From Methylomonas sp. (GTDB lineage Bacteria; Pseudomonadota; Gammaproteobacteria; Methylococcales; Methylomonadaceae), in NCBI GenBank assembly GCA_026989715.1, contig JALSIU010000008.1:1-7029 (forward strand): DNA of 7,029 bases, given 5' to 3'. The translations under genes and the position numbers were made by a program. Under the pieces are notes generated by a model. It did no database searches. It saw only the letters and a list, made by a program, of their open reading frames with translations, and was not told the origin of the DNA. Shown here one piece after another: positions 1 to 6,680 of the stretch. Within the stretch, counting starts at the first letter, position 1. Every line of letters begins with the position of its first letter.

Positions 1-68
1 CGGTCTTGATTTTTTATGCGTTAACCTTTCGGTTTAATTAAAGGTAGGACTTTTCTGGATAAATGAAG

Positions 69-103
69 ATGATTAGATGCTCTTTATAAGAGCATCTAAT
101 CAT
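69..103. repeat. perfect 16-bp inverted repeat (stem-loop)
   Basis: Positions 69-84 are exactly complementary to 88-103, leaving a 3-base TAT loop. The stem is AT-rich, and a run of six A (105-110) lies just to its right. Neither strand shows a proper U-tract directly after the stem; reading the minus strand, the stem is followed by a modestly T-rich CTTCATTTAT. It could be a weak terminator for comEA or for a gene entering from the left, a dispersed palindromic repeat, or a protein-binding palindrome. The structure is certain; its role is not. Confidence 0.6.
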
Positions 104-133
104 TAAAAAAGAAGATATTCGTATTCAATCACT

Positions 134-155
134 CCCTCATTTCTTAAAATGAGGG
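134..155 (-). terminator. stem-loop downstream of comEA, possible terminator
   Basis: Positions 134-142 pair perfectly with 147-155 (9 bp, GC-rich base, 4-base loop). It lies 26 bases after the comEA stop codon, where a transcription terminator is expected. The U-tract of a classical intrinsic terminator is missing immediately after the stem; on the minus strand a T6 run appears only about 23 bases later, directly before the second hairpin at 69-103. It may instead protect the 3' end of the mRNA or need Rho. The hairpin is visible; the terminator role is inferred from position. Confidence 0.4.
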
Positions 156-181
156 CACTCGTCAACTCAAAAAATAACTAT

Positions 182-562
182 TTATTTAGGTTTATTGTTT
201 GATTTGGATTTACTTGTAAGCTTGGACTTAGTTTTACTTGTAGATTTGGGCTTGCTTGTTGACTTAGGCTTATTTGTAGATTTAGATTTACTTTTTAATT
301 TTGCCGCTGATTGGCTTGTTAATTTAATATTTTGCTTATTTTTCGCAAGGGTCTTATCGCCAATGCCTTTTACTTTCTTCAAATCAGCCAAGCTGGTAAA
401 TGCACCATGCTGTTTACGATATTTTACAATCGCTTCCGCTTTTTTCTGACCAATGCCTTTTAACGAAGCAGCAATTTCCTTAGCATTGGCAGTATTAATA
501 TCTACAGGTACAGCAAAGGCATTGAAAGACAATAGCATCAACAGTACAATCAGTTTTTTCAT
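182..562 (-). CDS. comEA: ComEA-family helix-hairpin-helix DNA-binding protein, secreted, with Lys/Ser-rich tail
   Basis: A 126-residue protein likely to act in the periplasm, binding double-stranded DNA non-specifically. In competent Gram-negative bacteria ComEA holds DNA pulled in by type IV pili; many relatives have unknown roles. Residues 1-17 form a signal peptide (MKK, then a leucine-rich core, cleavage predicted after AFA). The segment VDINTANAKE opens a ComEA domain (20-80) with two helix-hairpin-helix motifs, LKGIGQKKAEAIV (34-46) and VKGIGDKTLAKN (64-75). Residues 88-126 are a low-complexity tail of Lys, Ser, Thr, Asn and Pro built on a K-x-K-S-x-x hexapeptide; most small ComEA proteins end soon after the second motif. 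The start is supported by a GGAAG ribosome site 6 bases upstream (569-573) and by a promoter at 591-618. The gene appears monocistronic. The family is clear; the competence role is inferred. Confidence 0.88.
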   Translation of the reverse strand: MKKLIVLLMLLSFNAFAVPVDINTANAKEIAASLKGIGQKKAEAIVKYRKQHGAFTSLADLKKVKGIGDKTLAKNKQNIKLTSQSAAKLKSKSKSTNKPKSTSKPKSTSKTKSKLTSKSKSNNKPK

Positions 563-590
563 TTTTTTCTTCCATTCTTATAAAATTTTA

Positions 591-618
591 AGTATAGCTT
601 AAATACAATACTTGCCAA
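591..618 (-). promoter_or_regulatory. sigma70-like promoter of comEA
   Basis: On the minus strand TTGGCA (618-613, five of six matches to TTGACA) is followed after 16 bases by TATACT (596-591, five of six to TATAAT). Transcription would begin near 583-585, giving a leader of about 20 bases that contains the GGAAG ribosome site at 569-573. The -35 box lies about 60 bases past the yigZ stop, so comEA can be expressed independently of yigZ. Seen by consensus match only. Confidence 0.6.
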
Positions 619-679
619 GCTCAGCCAACACCCGTCCTTGCTTTGCACGCTCAATTAAACCCTTAATGACACCTATCTG

Positions 680-1252
680 TTATAAAGCCTGGCCAGAAAA
701 AAGCTGTAATAAGGTGGCACTTTCCGTGACTGCAATCTGTACCTGTATACGCACTTGCCCTGAAAATTCTTGGCTAATAATACGTGCTGATAATTTCTGT
801 ACATTATATTCAAAGGTTTGCAATTGATGATAGTCTAATATGAACTCTAAAATCGCTTGTTCTATATAAGGCGTGACTTCTGCGACGGCAATCAGCTGTT
901 TAGCAGTCCCGCCATAAGCTCGCGTCAGTCCGCCCGCACCTAATTTAATCCCGCCGAAATAACGCACCACCACAAATAACACATTGATTAAATCATGTCC
1001 TTCAATATATTTATAAATGGGTTTACCTGCCGTTCCTGAAGGCTCGCCGGCATCATTGAATCGACAAATAATACCTTTTTCCGTTTTGATTCGGTAAGCA
1101 AATACGATATGATTTGCCGCCGCATGCTTGCTTTGTAGAGCACTTAAGTGCTGTGCTACCTCTACTTCAGAGGTGCAAGGGAATACAAAGCCTAAAAAAC
1201 GGGATTTTTTTATACTTTCTTCTATGATGGCAGGCGTATTAATACACTGCAT
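680..1252 (-). CDS. yigZ: YigZ/IMPACT (UPF0029) family protein
   Basis: A 190-residue cytoplasmic protein of the YigZ/IMPACT family. The eukaryotic relative IMPACT blocks the activator GCN1 of the translation-stress kinase GCN2; the bacterial role is not settled, and automated labels such as proline dipeptidase or thymidylate synthase are unreliable. The N-terminal UPF0029 domain shows the family motifs IKKSRF (14-19), DAGEPSGTAGKP (67-78) and VVVRYFGGIKLGAGGLTRAYG region (94-114). The rest (about 130-190) matches the position of the DUF1949 C-terminal domain. It is somewhat shorter than E. coli YigZ (204), the difference lying at the C-terminus. The start has a good AAGGA ribosome site 7 bases upstream (1260-1264), which itself sits beside the start of the divergent hydrolase gene. 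After the TAA stop the frame stays open for 26 more codons (602-679). Confidence 0.9.
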   Translation of the reverse strand: MQCINTPAIIEESIKKSRFLGFVFPCTSEVEVAQHLSALQSKHAAANHIVFAYRIKTEKGIICRFNDAGEPSGTAGKPIYKYIEGHDLINVLFVVVRYFGGIKLGAGGLTRAYGGTAKQLIAVAEVTPYIEQAILEFILDYHQLQTFEYNVQKLSARIISQEFSGQVRIQVQIAVTESATLLQLFSGQAL

Positions 1253-1268
1253 TTATTTATCCTTCATT

Positions 1269-1919
1269 ATGGCTAATTTTAATACGCATATCTTTGTTGC
1301 GGCGACTGCAAGTGGTATTGCGGCGGTTACACTTTCTAATAAAAACCTTATCCAGCTATTGGATATTCCTTGGTTTGTCTTTTTAGGAACGGCAGGCGGT
1401 TTATTGCCTGATATTGATTCTGATAGCTCACGACCACTAAAGTTACTATTTACCTCATTGGCTACGTTAATTGCAGTGCTGACTATTTTAACATTTAAAG
1501 ACCAATATATTTTGCAACATTTATTTATTATTGCCGGTAGTACTTTTTTTGTTATTCGCTACCCTATTTTAGCGATATTCAAACATTTAACAGTACATCG
1601 TGGTGCGATTCATTCCTTGCTTTGTGCTGCATTATTTGGCTTATTAACTGTCTGTATTAGCCATTATCTATTTCATAATAGTGATTATTTTTCGTGGATG
1701 AGCGGTGCATTTATTAGCTTTGGTTTTATTATCCATTTATTGCTAGATGAATTGTATAGTGTCGATTTGAGTAATGTGCAATTAAAACGCTCTTTCGGTA
1801 CCGCGCTAAAAATATTTAGCATCCGCTATTTTGGTGTTTCTCTATTGATGTTCATCCTGAGTGCAGCTCTTTTTGTATACAGCCCACCTTTACCATTTAA
1901 CGTCCATTGGCCGCTTTGA
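1269..1919 (+). CDS. YdjM-like membrane-bound metal-dependent hydrolase (DUF457/LexA-binding hydrolase family)
   Basis: A 216-residue inner-membrane protein of the family that includes E. coli YdjM, an SOS-regulated putative metal-dependent hydrolase; substrate unknown. It opens with MANFNTHI, the typical family start with a metal-ligand His (H7). Further conserved polar groups lie among hydrophobic stretches: PDID (47-50), HRGAIHS (110-116) and HLLLDE (156-161), together resembling a metal site at the membrane face. Around four to five hydrophobic segments are visible (about 32-46, 57-76, 83-103, 117-135, 143-159, 188-206). The open frame extends upstream to 1128, but those extra 47 codons are antisense to yigZ and the family motif begins at 1269, so I chose that ATG. 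No Shine-Dalgarno is visible before it. It is the only plus-strand gene here, divergent from yigZ and overlapping the end of rlmG by 23 bp. I see no clear LexA box upstream. Confidence 0.82.
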   Translation: MANFNTHIFVAATASGIAAVTLSNKNLIQLLDIPWFVFLGTAGGLLPDIDSDSSRPLKLLFTSLATLIAVLTILTFKDQYILQHLFIIAGSTFFVIRYPILAIFKHLTVHRGAIHSLLCAALFGLLTVCISHYLFHNSDYFSWMSGAFISFGFIIHLLLDELYSVDLSNVQLKRSFGTALKIFSIRYFGVSLLMFILSAALFVYSPPLPFNVHWPL

Positions 1920-3033
1920 GAATAATAAATTTGGCATTGGCAGCCACTAACTCAACTTTAGTGAAATACTGTTTTAAACTGTTCTGATAGCCTAAATGAC
2001 GATTACCGATTACCCAGAGTTCACCATTTGCCGATAAGATTTGTGCCGCTTGCTTAAACATACGCATGGCAATATGATTACCAATGGTATTTTGTTGATG
2101 AAAAGGCGGATTACATAAAACCAAATCAACGGAGCGAGGTGTAAAATCAGCTAAGGCATCTGTTGCATTAAAGTTTGCATGACGTTGTGCAAACGCTAAA
2201 CGAAAATTCTGCTGTGCCGAGGCAACGGCCATAAAAGATTCATCCACAAAATGCAATGTGGCGGTAGGATTTTTTGCGGCAAAGATTAAACCGACAACCC
2301 CATTACCACAACCTAAGTCAACAACTTGCTGATATTTTTGATGACAAGGTAAGTGCTTTAAAAAAAAGCGTGTCCCCATATCGAGTTGTTGTCGCGAAAA
2401 GACATTAGCATGATTATAAATCTGATATGCACTGCCTTCCAATTGATAATGCGTAGGATAGGGATTAGCAGGAATCTCTCTTGCCGTATCAGGTGTTGCA
2501 TAAATTAACCGCGCTTTTTTAACCGCTTTTGAGGGCGTTGTCGGCCCAATCAGACGCGCCAATGTTTGCCAAATGGCATTAGGCATATTTTTCACCATAC
2601 CGGCAACGATGACTTGGGTATTAGGCTTTAGGTTATCTTGTAAGCGTAGTAATAAATCTTCAAAAAAAGCGAGCGTTTTAGGTGCTTTGATTAAAATAAA
2701 ATCGAATGATTCCGTAGGCAAATTAAGGCTATCAAAAACAGAAACAAAATTCTCACCCTGCTGATTCAGCCGTAAGTTCTCACAAATGGCACGCTGTGCA
2801 ATATAAGAATCTGTTACCACACAAGGATGATATTGATGTAAAGCCACGGCTAAGGCACCAAAGCGATCATTAACCAATAAAATTCGGGTATTAATATTTG
2901 TTATTTTGCCCGCAATATCATTGAGTATATATTCATCCGCCGCATCCCATGCGCGTAGTTTTTCTTGTTTTACAGTGGGGTAACGTAATAATTGAAAGTT
3001 TCCTTGGGAAACTTGCATTAAAGTTTCTGTCAC
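1897..3033 (-). CDS. rlmG: 23S rRNA (guanine-1835-N2)-methyltransferase
   Basis: A 378-residue S-adenosylmethionine-dependent methyltransferase, the same length as E. coli RlmG, which modifies G1835 of 23S rRNA. The N-terminal half (1-190) is the degenerate methyltransferase-like, RNA-recognition domain and retains AWDAADEYIL (28-37) and the GPTTPSKAVKKARL stretch (163-176). The C-terminal half is the catalytic Rossmann domain, with SAM-binding DLGCGNGVVG (239-248), the acidic FVDES (262-266) and the N2-guanine catalytic motif NPPFHQQ (308-314). The phrases NHANVFSR (207-214) and MGTRFFLKHLP (219-229) are RlmG/RsmC hallmarks; length and the N-terminal match favour RlmG over RsmC. The start codon is GTG with no strong ribosome site; an internal ATG at 3018 is the alternative, but the GTG start aligns better with the E. 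coli N-terminus. It follows selO after 30 bp and may be co-transcribed. Confidence 0.93.
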   Translation of the reverse strand: MTETLMQVSQGNFQLLRYPTVKQEKLRAWDAADEYILNDIAGKITNINTRILLVNDRFGALAVALHQYHPCVVTDSYIAQRAICENLRLNQQGENFVSVFDSLNLPTESFDFILIKAPKTLAFFEDLLLRLQDNLKPNTQVIVAGMVKNMPNAIWQTLARLIGPTTPSKAVKKARLIYATPDTAREIPANPYPTHYQLEGSAYQIYNHANVFSRQQLDMGTRFFLKHLPCHQKYQQVVDLGCGNGVVGLIFAAKNPTATLHFVDESFMAVASAQQNFRLAFAQRHANFNATDALADFTPRSVDLVLCNPPFHQQNTIGNHIAMRMFKQAAQILSANGELWVIGNRHLGYQNSLKQYFTKVELVAANAKFIILKAANGR

Positions 3034-3063
3034 AATCTACAATTTATTTCAAGGGCGAAAATA

Positions 3064-4656
3064 TCAAGAACTACAAGATAACATTGAGCACCCCGCCTTG
3101 GTACGTGCCCAGTCAGGACGTTTTTGTGCCCATTGTTGATATTGAGCTTGCTCATCATAAGGGTGCCGTAAAACCTCCAATAGCTCATTCACCATACTAT
3201 TATCACCCTGCTCGGCCTTATCTATTGCCAATTGAGCCAAATAGTTCCTAAGCACATACTTAGGGTTCACCGCATCCATACGCTGCTTTCTATCTAAATC
3301 AGTCGTTTTATCTTGCTGCACCCGTGCAATATAGCGACGTAACCAGGTAAGCGTTTGTGCTATCACAGCGTCAGTCAGTTGCGCAGGCTGGTAATAGGCT
3401 TCATTTAACACCGCAAGTAATTGCTGATCACTTGGTTCGGATTCCGTACTAATATCCGCTAGGCGACGATAAAAGATACTCATATCGGTTTCTGCCAAAC
3501 TCAATAGCTTTAATAAATCCTCTATTAAGACTTTATCAGTCTCTGGTTCAAAGACTTGCAAGCCTAACTTTTCTGCCATCATATCGTGATAGCCATTGAT
3601 AAAACACGTACTGTAATGTCGCAATGCCGCTTGCAAAGGCTCAACCTGTTCTATCAGAGGATAAATGGCATTCGCTAGTTGATTTAAGTTCCAACCGGCA
3701 ATTTGAGCTTGATTACCATAACGATAACGCCGCTCTGCTCTATCGGTTGTATTAGGTGTCCAATCAGGATCGTAATTATCTAACCAACCATAAGGACCAT
3801 AATCAATAGTCAGTCCTAGAATAGACATATTATCGGTATTCATCACTCCGTGTACAAAACCTACGCGCTGCCAATGCACAATCAACTCGGCTGTTTTCTC
3901 ACAAACTTCATTAAACCAAGCTAAATAGACCTCGGTATTGGGTTCACCTAAATGTTTAAAATCATGGCGAATGGTATAGTCAAGCAACTGGCGTAATAAA
4001 GCAACATCTTGCCGAGCGGCATGAATTTCAAAGCTGCCGAAACGTATAAATGAGGGAGCGACACGACACACAACCGCCCCTAATTCGGCTTGTGGATTGC
4101 CGTCATAAAACATATCACGAACAACCTGTTCGCCAGTGGTGACAAGGCTTAATGCACGAGTGGTAGGCACGCCAAGATGATACATGGCTTCACTGCATAA
4201 GAACTCGCGCACAGAAGAACGCAAGACCGCTAAACCATCTGCACCACGAGAATAAGGTGTCAATCCTGCACCTTTTAATTGCAACGCCCAGCATTCACCT
4301 TTGGCATTAACCACTTCACCCAGATTAATCGCACGTCCGTCACCTAACTGCCCTGCCCAATGACCAAACTGATGACCACCATAACACATTGCATATGCTT
4401 GCATGCCTGTTGCCAACTGATTGCCGGCAAAGACTTGAGTAAAAAAATCGGTATGACAATCCGCATCGGACAAATCAAATAAGGCTGCTACTTCAGAAGC
4501 ACACGCAACCAATCGAGGCGCACGAACCGGCGTTGGTGCTGCAAAAGAATAACAAGCACCCTTTACTTGGCGTGGATACGGGCTGGTGTCCGTATCACCC
4601 GGCAATTCCTGCACAAAATGATTGGCAAAATGTAACCTGTTAAGCTTATGTTGCAT
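3064..4656 (-). CDS. selO: protein adenylyltransferase SelO (YdiU/UPF0061), Cys form
   Basis: A 530-residue pseudokinase-fold enzyme that transfers AMP from ATP to Ser, Thr or Tyr of target proteins, linked in E. coli and yeast to the oxidative stress response. Family landmarks are all present: YGGHQFGHWAGQLGDGRA (92-109), LKGAGLTPYSRGADG (127-141), RSSVREFL (146-153), SFIRFGSFE (202-210), the catalytic segment HGVMNTDN (269-276) and DYGPYGWLD (285-293), then WNLNQLA (322-328) and NPKYVLRNYLA (464-474). D275, N276 and D285 occupy the places of the catalytic base and the two magnesium ligands, with the family's spacing. The protein ends in CSS after an earlier Cys at 523; the Cys at 528 is where eukaryotic SelO has selenocysteine. 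The start is an ATG with only a weak GAG ribosome site, and 64 bp separate it from pilZ. The N-terminus is a little longer than E. coli YdiU (478). Confidence 0.95.
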   Translation of the reverse strand: MQHKLNRLHFANHFVQELPGDTDTSPYPRQVKGACYSFAAPTPVRAPRLVACASEVAALFDLSDADCHTDFFTQVFAGNQLATGMQAYAMCYGGHQFGHWAGQLGDGRAINLGEVVNAKGECWALQLKGAGLTPYSRGADGLAVLRSSVREFLCSEAMYHLGVPTTRALSLVTTGEQVVRDMFYDGNPQAELGAVVCRVAPSFIRFGSFEIHAARQDVALLRQLLDYTIRHDFKHLGEPNTEVYLAWFNEVCEKTAELIVHWQRVGFVHGVMNTDNMSILGLTIDYGPYGWLDNYDPDWTPNTTDRAERRYRYGNQAQIAGWNLNQLANAIYPLIEQVEPLQAALRHYSTCFINGYHDMMAEKLGLQVFEPETDKVLIEDLLKLLSLAETDMSIFYRRLADISTESEPSDQQLLAVLNEAYYQPAQLTDAVIAQTLTWLRRYIARVQQDKTTDLDRKQRMDAVNPKYVLRNYLAQLAIDKAEQGDNSMVNELLEVLRHPYDEQAQYQQWAQKRPDWARTKAGCSMLSCSS

Positions 4657-4720
4657 AGCGTCTCATACAATGACTTCCAAAAAATGATGGTTTACGTTCG
4701 AAGTAATTAATTATTTCTGC

Positions 4721-5071
4721 CTACATCGTATGCGTAGCACGTTCTGATTCAATGGAGCCTGCCAAATAAGTTTCAATTTTATTTCTGGCCATACCGCCAT
4801 CTTGGTCACTAAACTGAACGCCTATACCCGCAGTACGATAGCCTTCTGCCCCTTCAGGCGTAATCCAAACAACTTTACCTGCAATCGGTAAGCGTTCTGT
4901 TTCTTCCATCAGGTTAAGCAACATAAAAACTTCTTGCCCTAACTGGTATTTGCGCGTAGTGGGAATAAACAAGCCGCCATTGACTATAAAGGGCATATAG
5001 GCTGAGTAAAGTGCGTTCTTTTCTTTAATGGATAAAGATAAAATTCCTTGCCGTGCTACTGATTCTGCCAT
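4721..5071 (-). CDS. pilZ: type IV pilus assembly protein PilZ
   Basis: A 116-residue cytoplasmic PilZ-domain protein needed for type IV pilus assembly; in Pseudomonas and Xanthomonas relatives it contacts the extension ATPase PilB and the signalling protein FimX. The sequence keeps the pilus-type signature: LSLSIKEKNALYSAYMPF near residues 11-28, GGLFIPT, a Leu/Met-rich VFMLLNLM strand, VAGKVVWITPEGA-like core (here IAGKVVWITPEGA), GIGVQF, and a C-terminal ARNKIETYLAG helix. The RxxxR and [D/N]xSxxG residues that bind cyclic-di-GMP in other PilZ domains are not seen, as in the founding PilZ. The frame is open 10 codons further upstream (to 5101), but that would overlap holB by 28 bases; the ATG at 5071, 2 bp after the holB stop, gives the usual family N-terminus. 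It is the last gene of the tight operon; tatD, often next, is absent here. Confidence 0.93.
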   Translation of the reverse strand: MAESVARQGILSLSIKEKNALYSAYMPFIVNGGLFIPTTRKYQLGQEVFMLLNLMEETERLPIAGKVVWITPEGAEGYRTAGIGVQFSDQDGGMARNKIETYLAGSIESERATHTM

Positions 5072-5073
5072 AA

Positions 5074-6057
5074 TTATCGCTTCACTTTTGCTTGAGACCA
5101 AGTAATTAAAATTTCTTCAAAAAGAAGTTGCTTATTAAGTTGCGTTTGTATTCTATATGTATCTTTCATCAATAAGCCATAAAAATCAAATAAATTATTG
5201 AGTGCAACACCTGTTGCAAGCCCTTGTAAGGCACTTGCTAAATCTGAATTCAATAAAAACCGTGATGGCACTTGAAAAGTGCATTTAATCAAATCTTCCG
5301 TCCAAGAAATAAGCCATTGCAATAATGGTTGCCCTGCCAATTTATACCATTTTTCTGCCAGTATAATAGGGCAAGCATTTGCTTTGACTATACTTTCCCA
5401 GTCGGCAAAACATTGATTACGCAACTGTAAACTATTTTGTTGTGCATAGTCTAATGCCAATAATGGCGCACCCTGCGCCAAATTCAATAGAGGCTGTTGC
5501 GACTCATAGATACCTTGTGTACCTAACCATTGTTGCGCAACGGTCGCATCCGGGGCGGTCAAGACTAATTTTTGACAACGACTGATAATGGTTGCCGGCA
5601 ATTGTTGCACTTGCTCCGTTAACAAAATAAATAAGGTACGCTCAGGCGGCTCTTCCAAGCATTTTAAGAAGGCATTCGCTGAGTTGTTATTCAAATGTTC
5701 AGCTAAATGGACAATCACCACGCGGTAAGTACTGTATTGTGGCTTTAAAACCAGTTGTTGCATAAGCTGCCTCAGCACATCAATCGTAATTGATTTCCCC
5801 TCTTCTTCGGGTTGCAACACAATAAAATTAGGATGTGTATTGGCTATAAAGAGCTTACAAGCGGCGCAATGATGACAGGATGATTGCCGATTAGGTGCTA
5901 AACACATTAAATACTGGGCGAAACGCGATGCCAGTTGATACTTCCCTAATCCGGTTATACCTTGCAGTAAGAGTGCTTGTGGAATACGCTGTTGCTCGAC
6001 ATAGGCCAGCAAGTGCTGCCAATAATTTTCATGCCAAGGGTAATGTGAATCGGTCAT
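5074..6057 (-). CDS. holB: DNA polymerase III delta' subunit
   Basis: A 327-residue AAA+ fold subunit of the replicative clamp loader, which works with delta and tau/gamma to load the beta sliding clamp. The first domain carries a P-loop relative, GITGLGKY (33-40), a zinc module with C52, C61, C64 and C67, the Walker B position VIVHLAEHLN (114-123) and LEEPPE (134-139), then the ISRCQ motif (158-162) whose Arg supplies the arginine finger to the neighbouring ATPase subunit. In the P-loop the Thr/Ser after Lys is Tyr and the Walker B acidic residue is His, in line with delta' being a non-hydrolysing subunit. The C-terminal third (about 205-327) is the helical collar domain and is weakly conserved. 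The ATG shares one base with the tmk stop (TAATG) and has no clear ribosome site, implying translational coupling. Confidence 0.94.
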   Translation of the reverse strand: MTDSHYPWHENYWQHLLAYVEQQRIPQALLLQGITGLGKYQLASRFAQYLMCLAPNRQSSCHHCAACKLFIANTHPNFIVLQPEEEGKSITIDVLRQLMQQLVLKPQYSTYRVVIVHLAEHLNNNSANAFLKCLEEPPERTLFILLTEQVQQLPATIISRCQKLVLTAPDATVAQQWLGTQGIYESQQPLLNLAQGAPLLALDYAQQNSLQLRNQCFADWESIVKANACPIILAEKWYKLAGQPLLQWLISWTEDLIKCTFQVPSRFLLNSDLASALQGLATGVALNNLFDFYGLLMKDTYRIQTQLNKQLLFEEILITWSQAKVKR

Positions 6058-6680
6058 TAGGACAAAAATGGCTGTAAAACGGTTTGTATTTCTGTCTGTA
6101 CTTGCTCAAGTGTTTGCGTTGCATCAATAACTTTAACACGCTGTGGTTGTTGCTGTGCAATATTGAGGTAAGCTTGCCTAACTTGCGCAAAAAAAGCCAT
6201 TTTTTCTGACTCAAAACGATCTAAGCTACCGCGCTTACCCACCCTTTCCATGCCTATCTCAATCGGCGCATCCAGCAATAAGGTCAAGTCGGGGCGTAAA
6301 TTTGCCTGTACAAAGTTCTCTAACCAGGCAATGGCGGCATAAGACATATGCCGCCCCCCTCCTTGGTATGCATAAGTAGCATCGGTAAAACGATCACAAA
6401 TCACCCATGTACCTTGCGCTAAAGCAGGATTTATCACATGTTTAATATGCTGCGCCCGCGCTGCAAACATCATTAATAATTCTGTTTGGGTCGCAACCAC
6501 CTCTTGCTCTTTATCTAACAAGAGCTCGCGCAACGCTTCGGCGAGATTCGTTCCGCCAGGTTCACGTGTTAATAAGACAGGGATATTATGGTTGCGTAAT
6601 ACAGATTCTATAAAAGTGATATTGCTTGTTTTACCAACCCCTTCGCCTCCTTCTAAAGTAATAAAGCGTCCGGTCATCAT
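6057..6680 (-). CDS. tmk: thymidylate kinase (dTMP kinase)
   Basis: A 207-residue cytoplasmic enzyme that phosphorylates dTMP to dTDP with ATP, the essential step shared by the de novo and salvage routes to dTTP. Visible motifs are the P-loop EGGEGVGKT (10-18), TREPGG (38-43) in the dTMP-binding region, the DRF motif (96-98) followed by YAYQGGGR (103-110), and the LID VGKRGSLDRFE (147-157). Arginines in the LID with none in the P-loop fit the type II (E. coli-like) enzymes. Length is typical. Two ATG codons stand side by side (6680 and 6677); the first directly abuts the mltG stop and has an AAGGAA ribosome site 7 bases upstream (6688-6693), so I prefer it. The stop overlaps the holB start by one base. 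Confidence 0.97.
   Translation of the reverse strand: MMTGRFITLEGGEGVGKTSNITFIESVLRNHNIPVLLTREPGGTNLAEALRELLLDKEQEVVATQTELLMMFAARAQHIKHVINPALAQGTWVICDRFTDATYAYQGGGRHMSYAAIAWLENFVQANLRPDLTLLLDAPIEIGMERVGKRGSLDRFESEKMAFFAQVRQAYLNIAQQQPQRVKVIDATQTLEQVQTEIQTVLQPFLS

Noticed and set aside
24..45. 6-bp inverted repeat ACCTTT/AAAGGT
   Set aside because: Short stem with a 10-base loop in AT-rich DNA; easily chance.
195..449. Plus-strand frame rich in Leu, Asp and Val
   Set aside because: It is the mirror of the Lys/Ser repeat and HhH region of comEA; the repetitive DLDLL pattern follows from the antisense of AAR-TCN codons.
612..827. Plus-strand 71-codon frame
   Set aside because: Antisense to the end of yigZ and its downstream spacer, with no ribosome site or domain signature.
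1128..1268. Upstream extension of the hydrolase to an earlier ATG
   Set aside because: The 47 extra residues are antisense to yigZ, show no family similarity, and precede the typical MANFNTH family start.
3050..3066. TGA at the end of selO as a selenocysteine codon
   Set aside because: The protein already ends with the expected CSS, and the frame after TGA gives only four codons to another TGA, so it is a plain stop.
2949..3251. Plus-strand 100-codon frame across rlmG and selO
   Set aside because: Antisense to both conserved genes, with no motif of its own.
5072..5101. Longer pilZ start overlapping holB
   Set aside because: The extra 10 residues are not part of the family N-terminus, and the ATG at 5071 is spaced 2 bp from the holB stop like the other operon junctions.
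6029..6214. Short minus-strand frame across the tmk/holB junction
   Set aside because: Lies out of frame within well-identified tmk and holB coding sequence.
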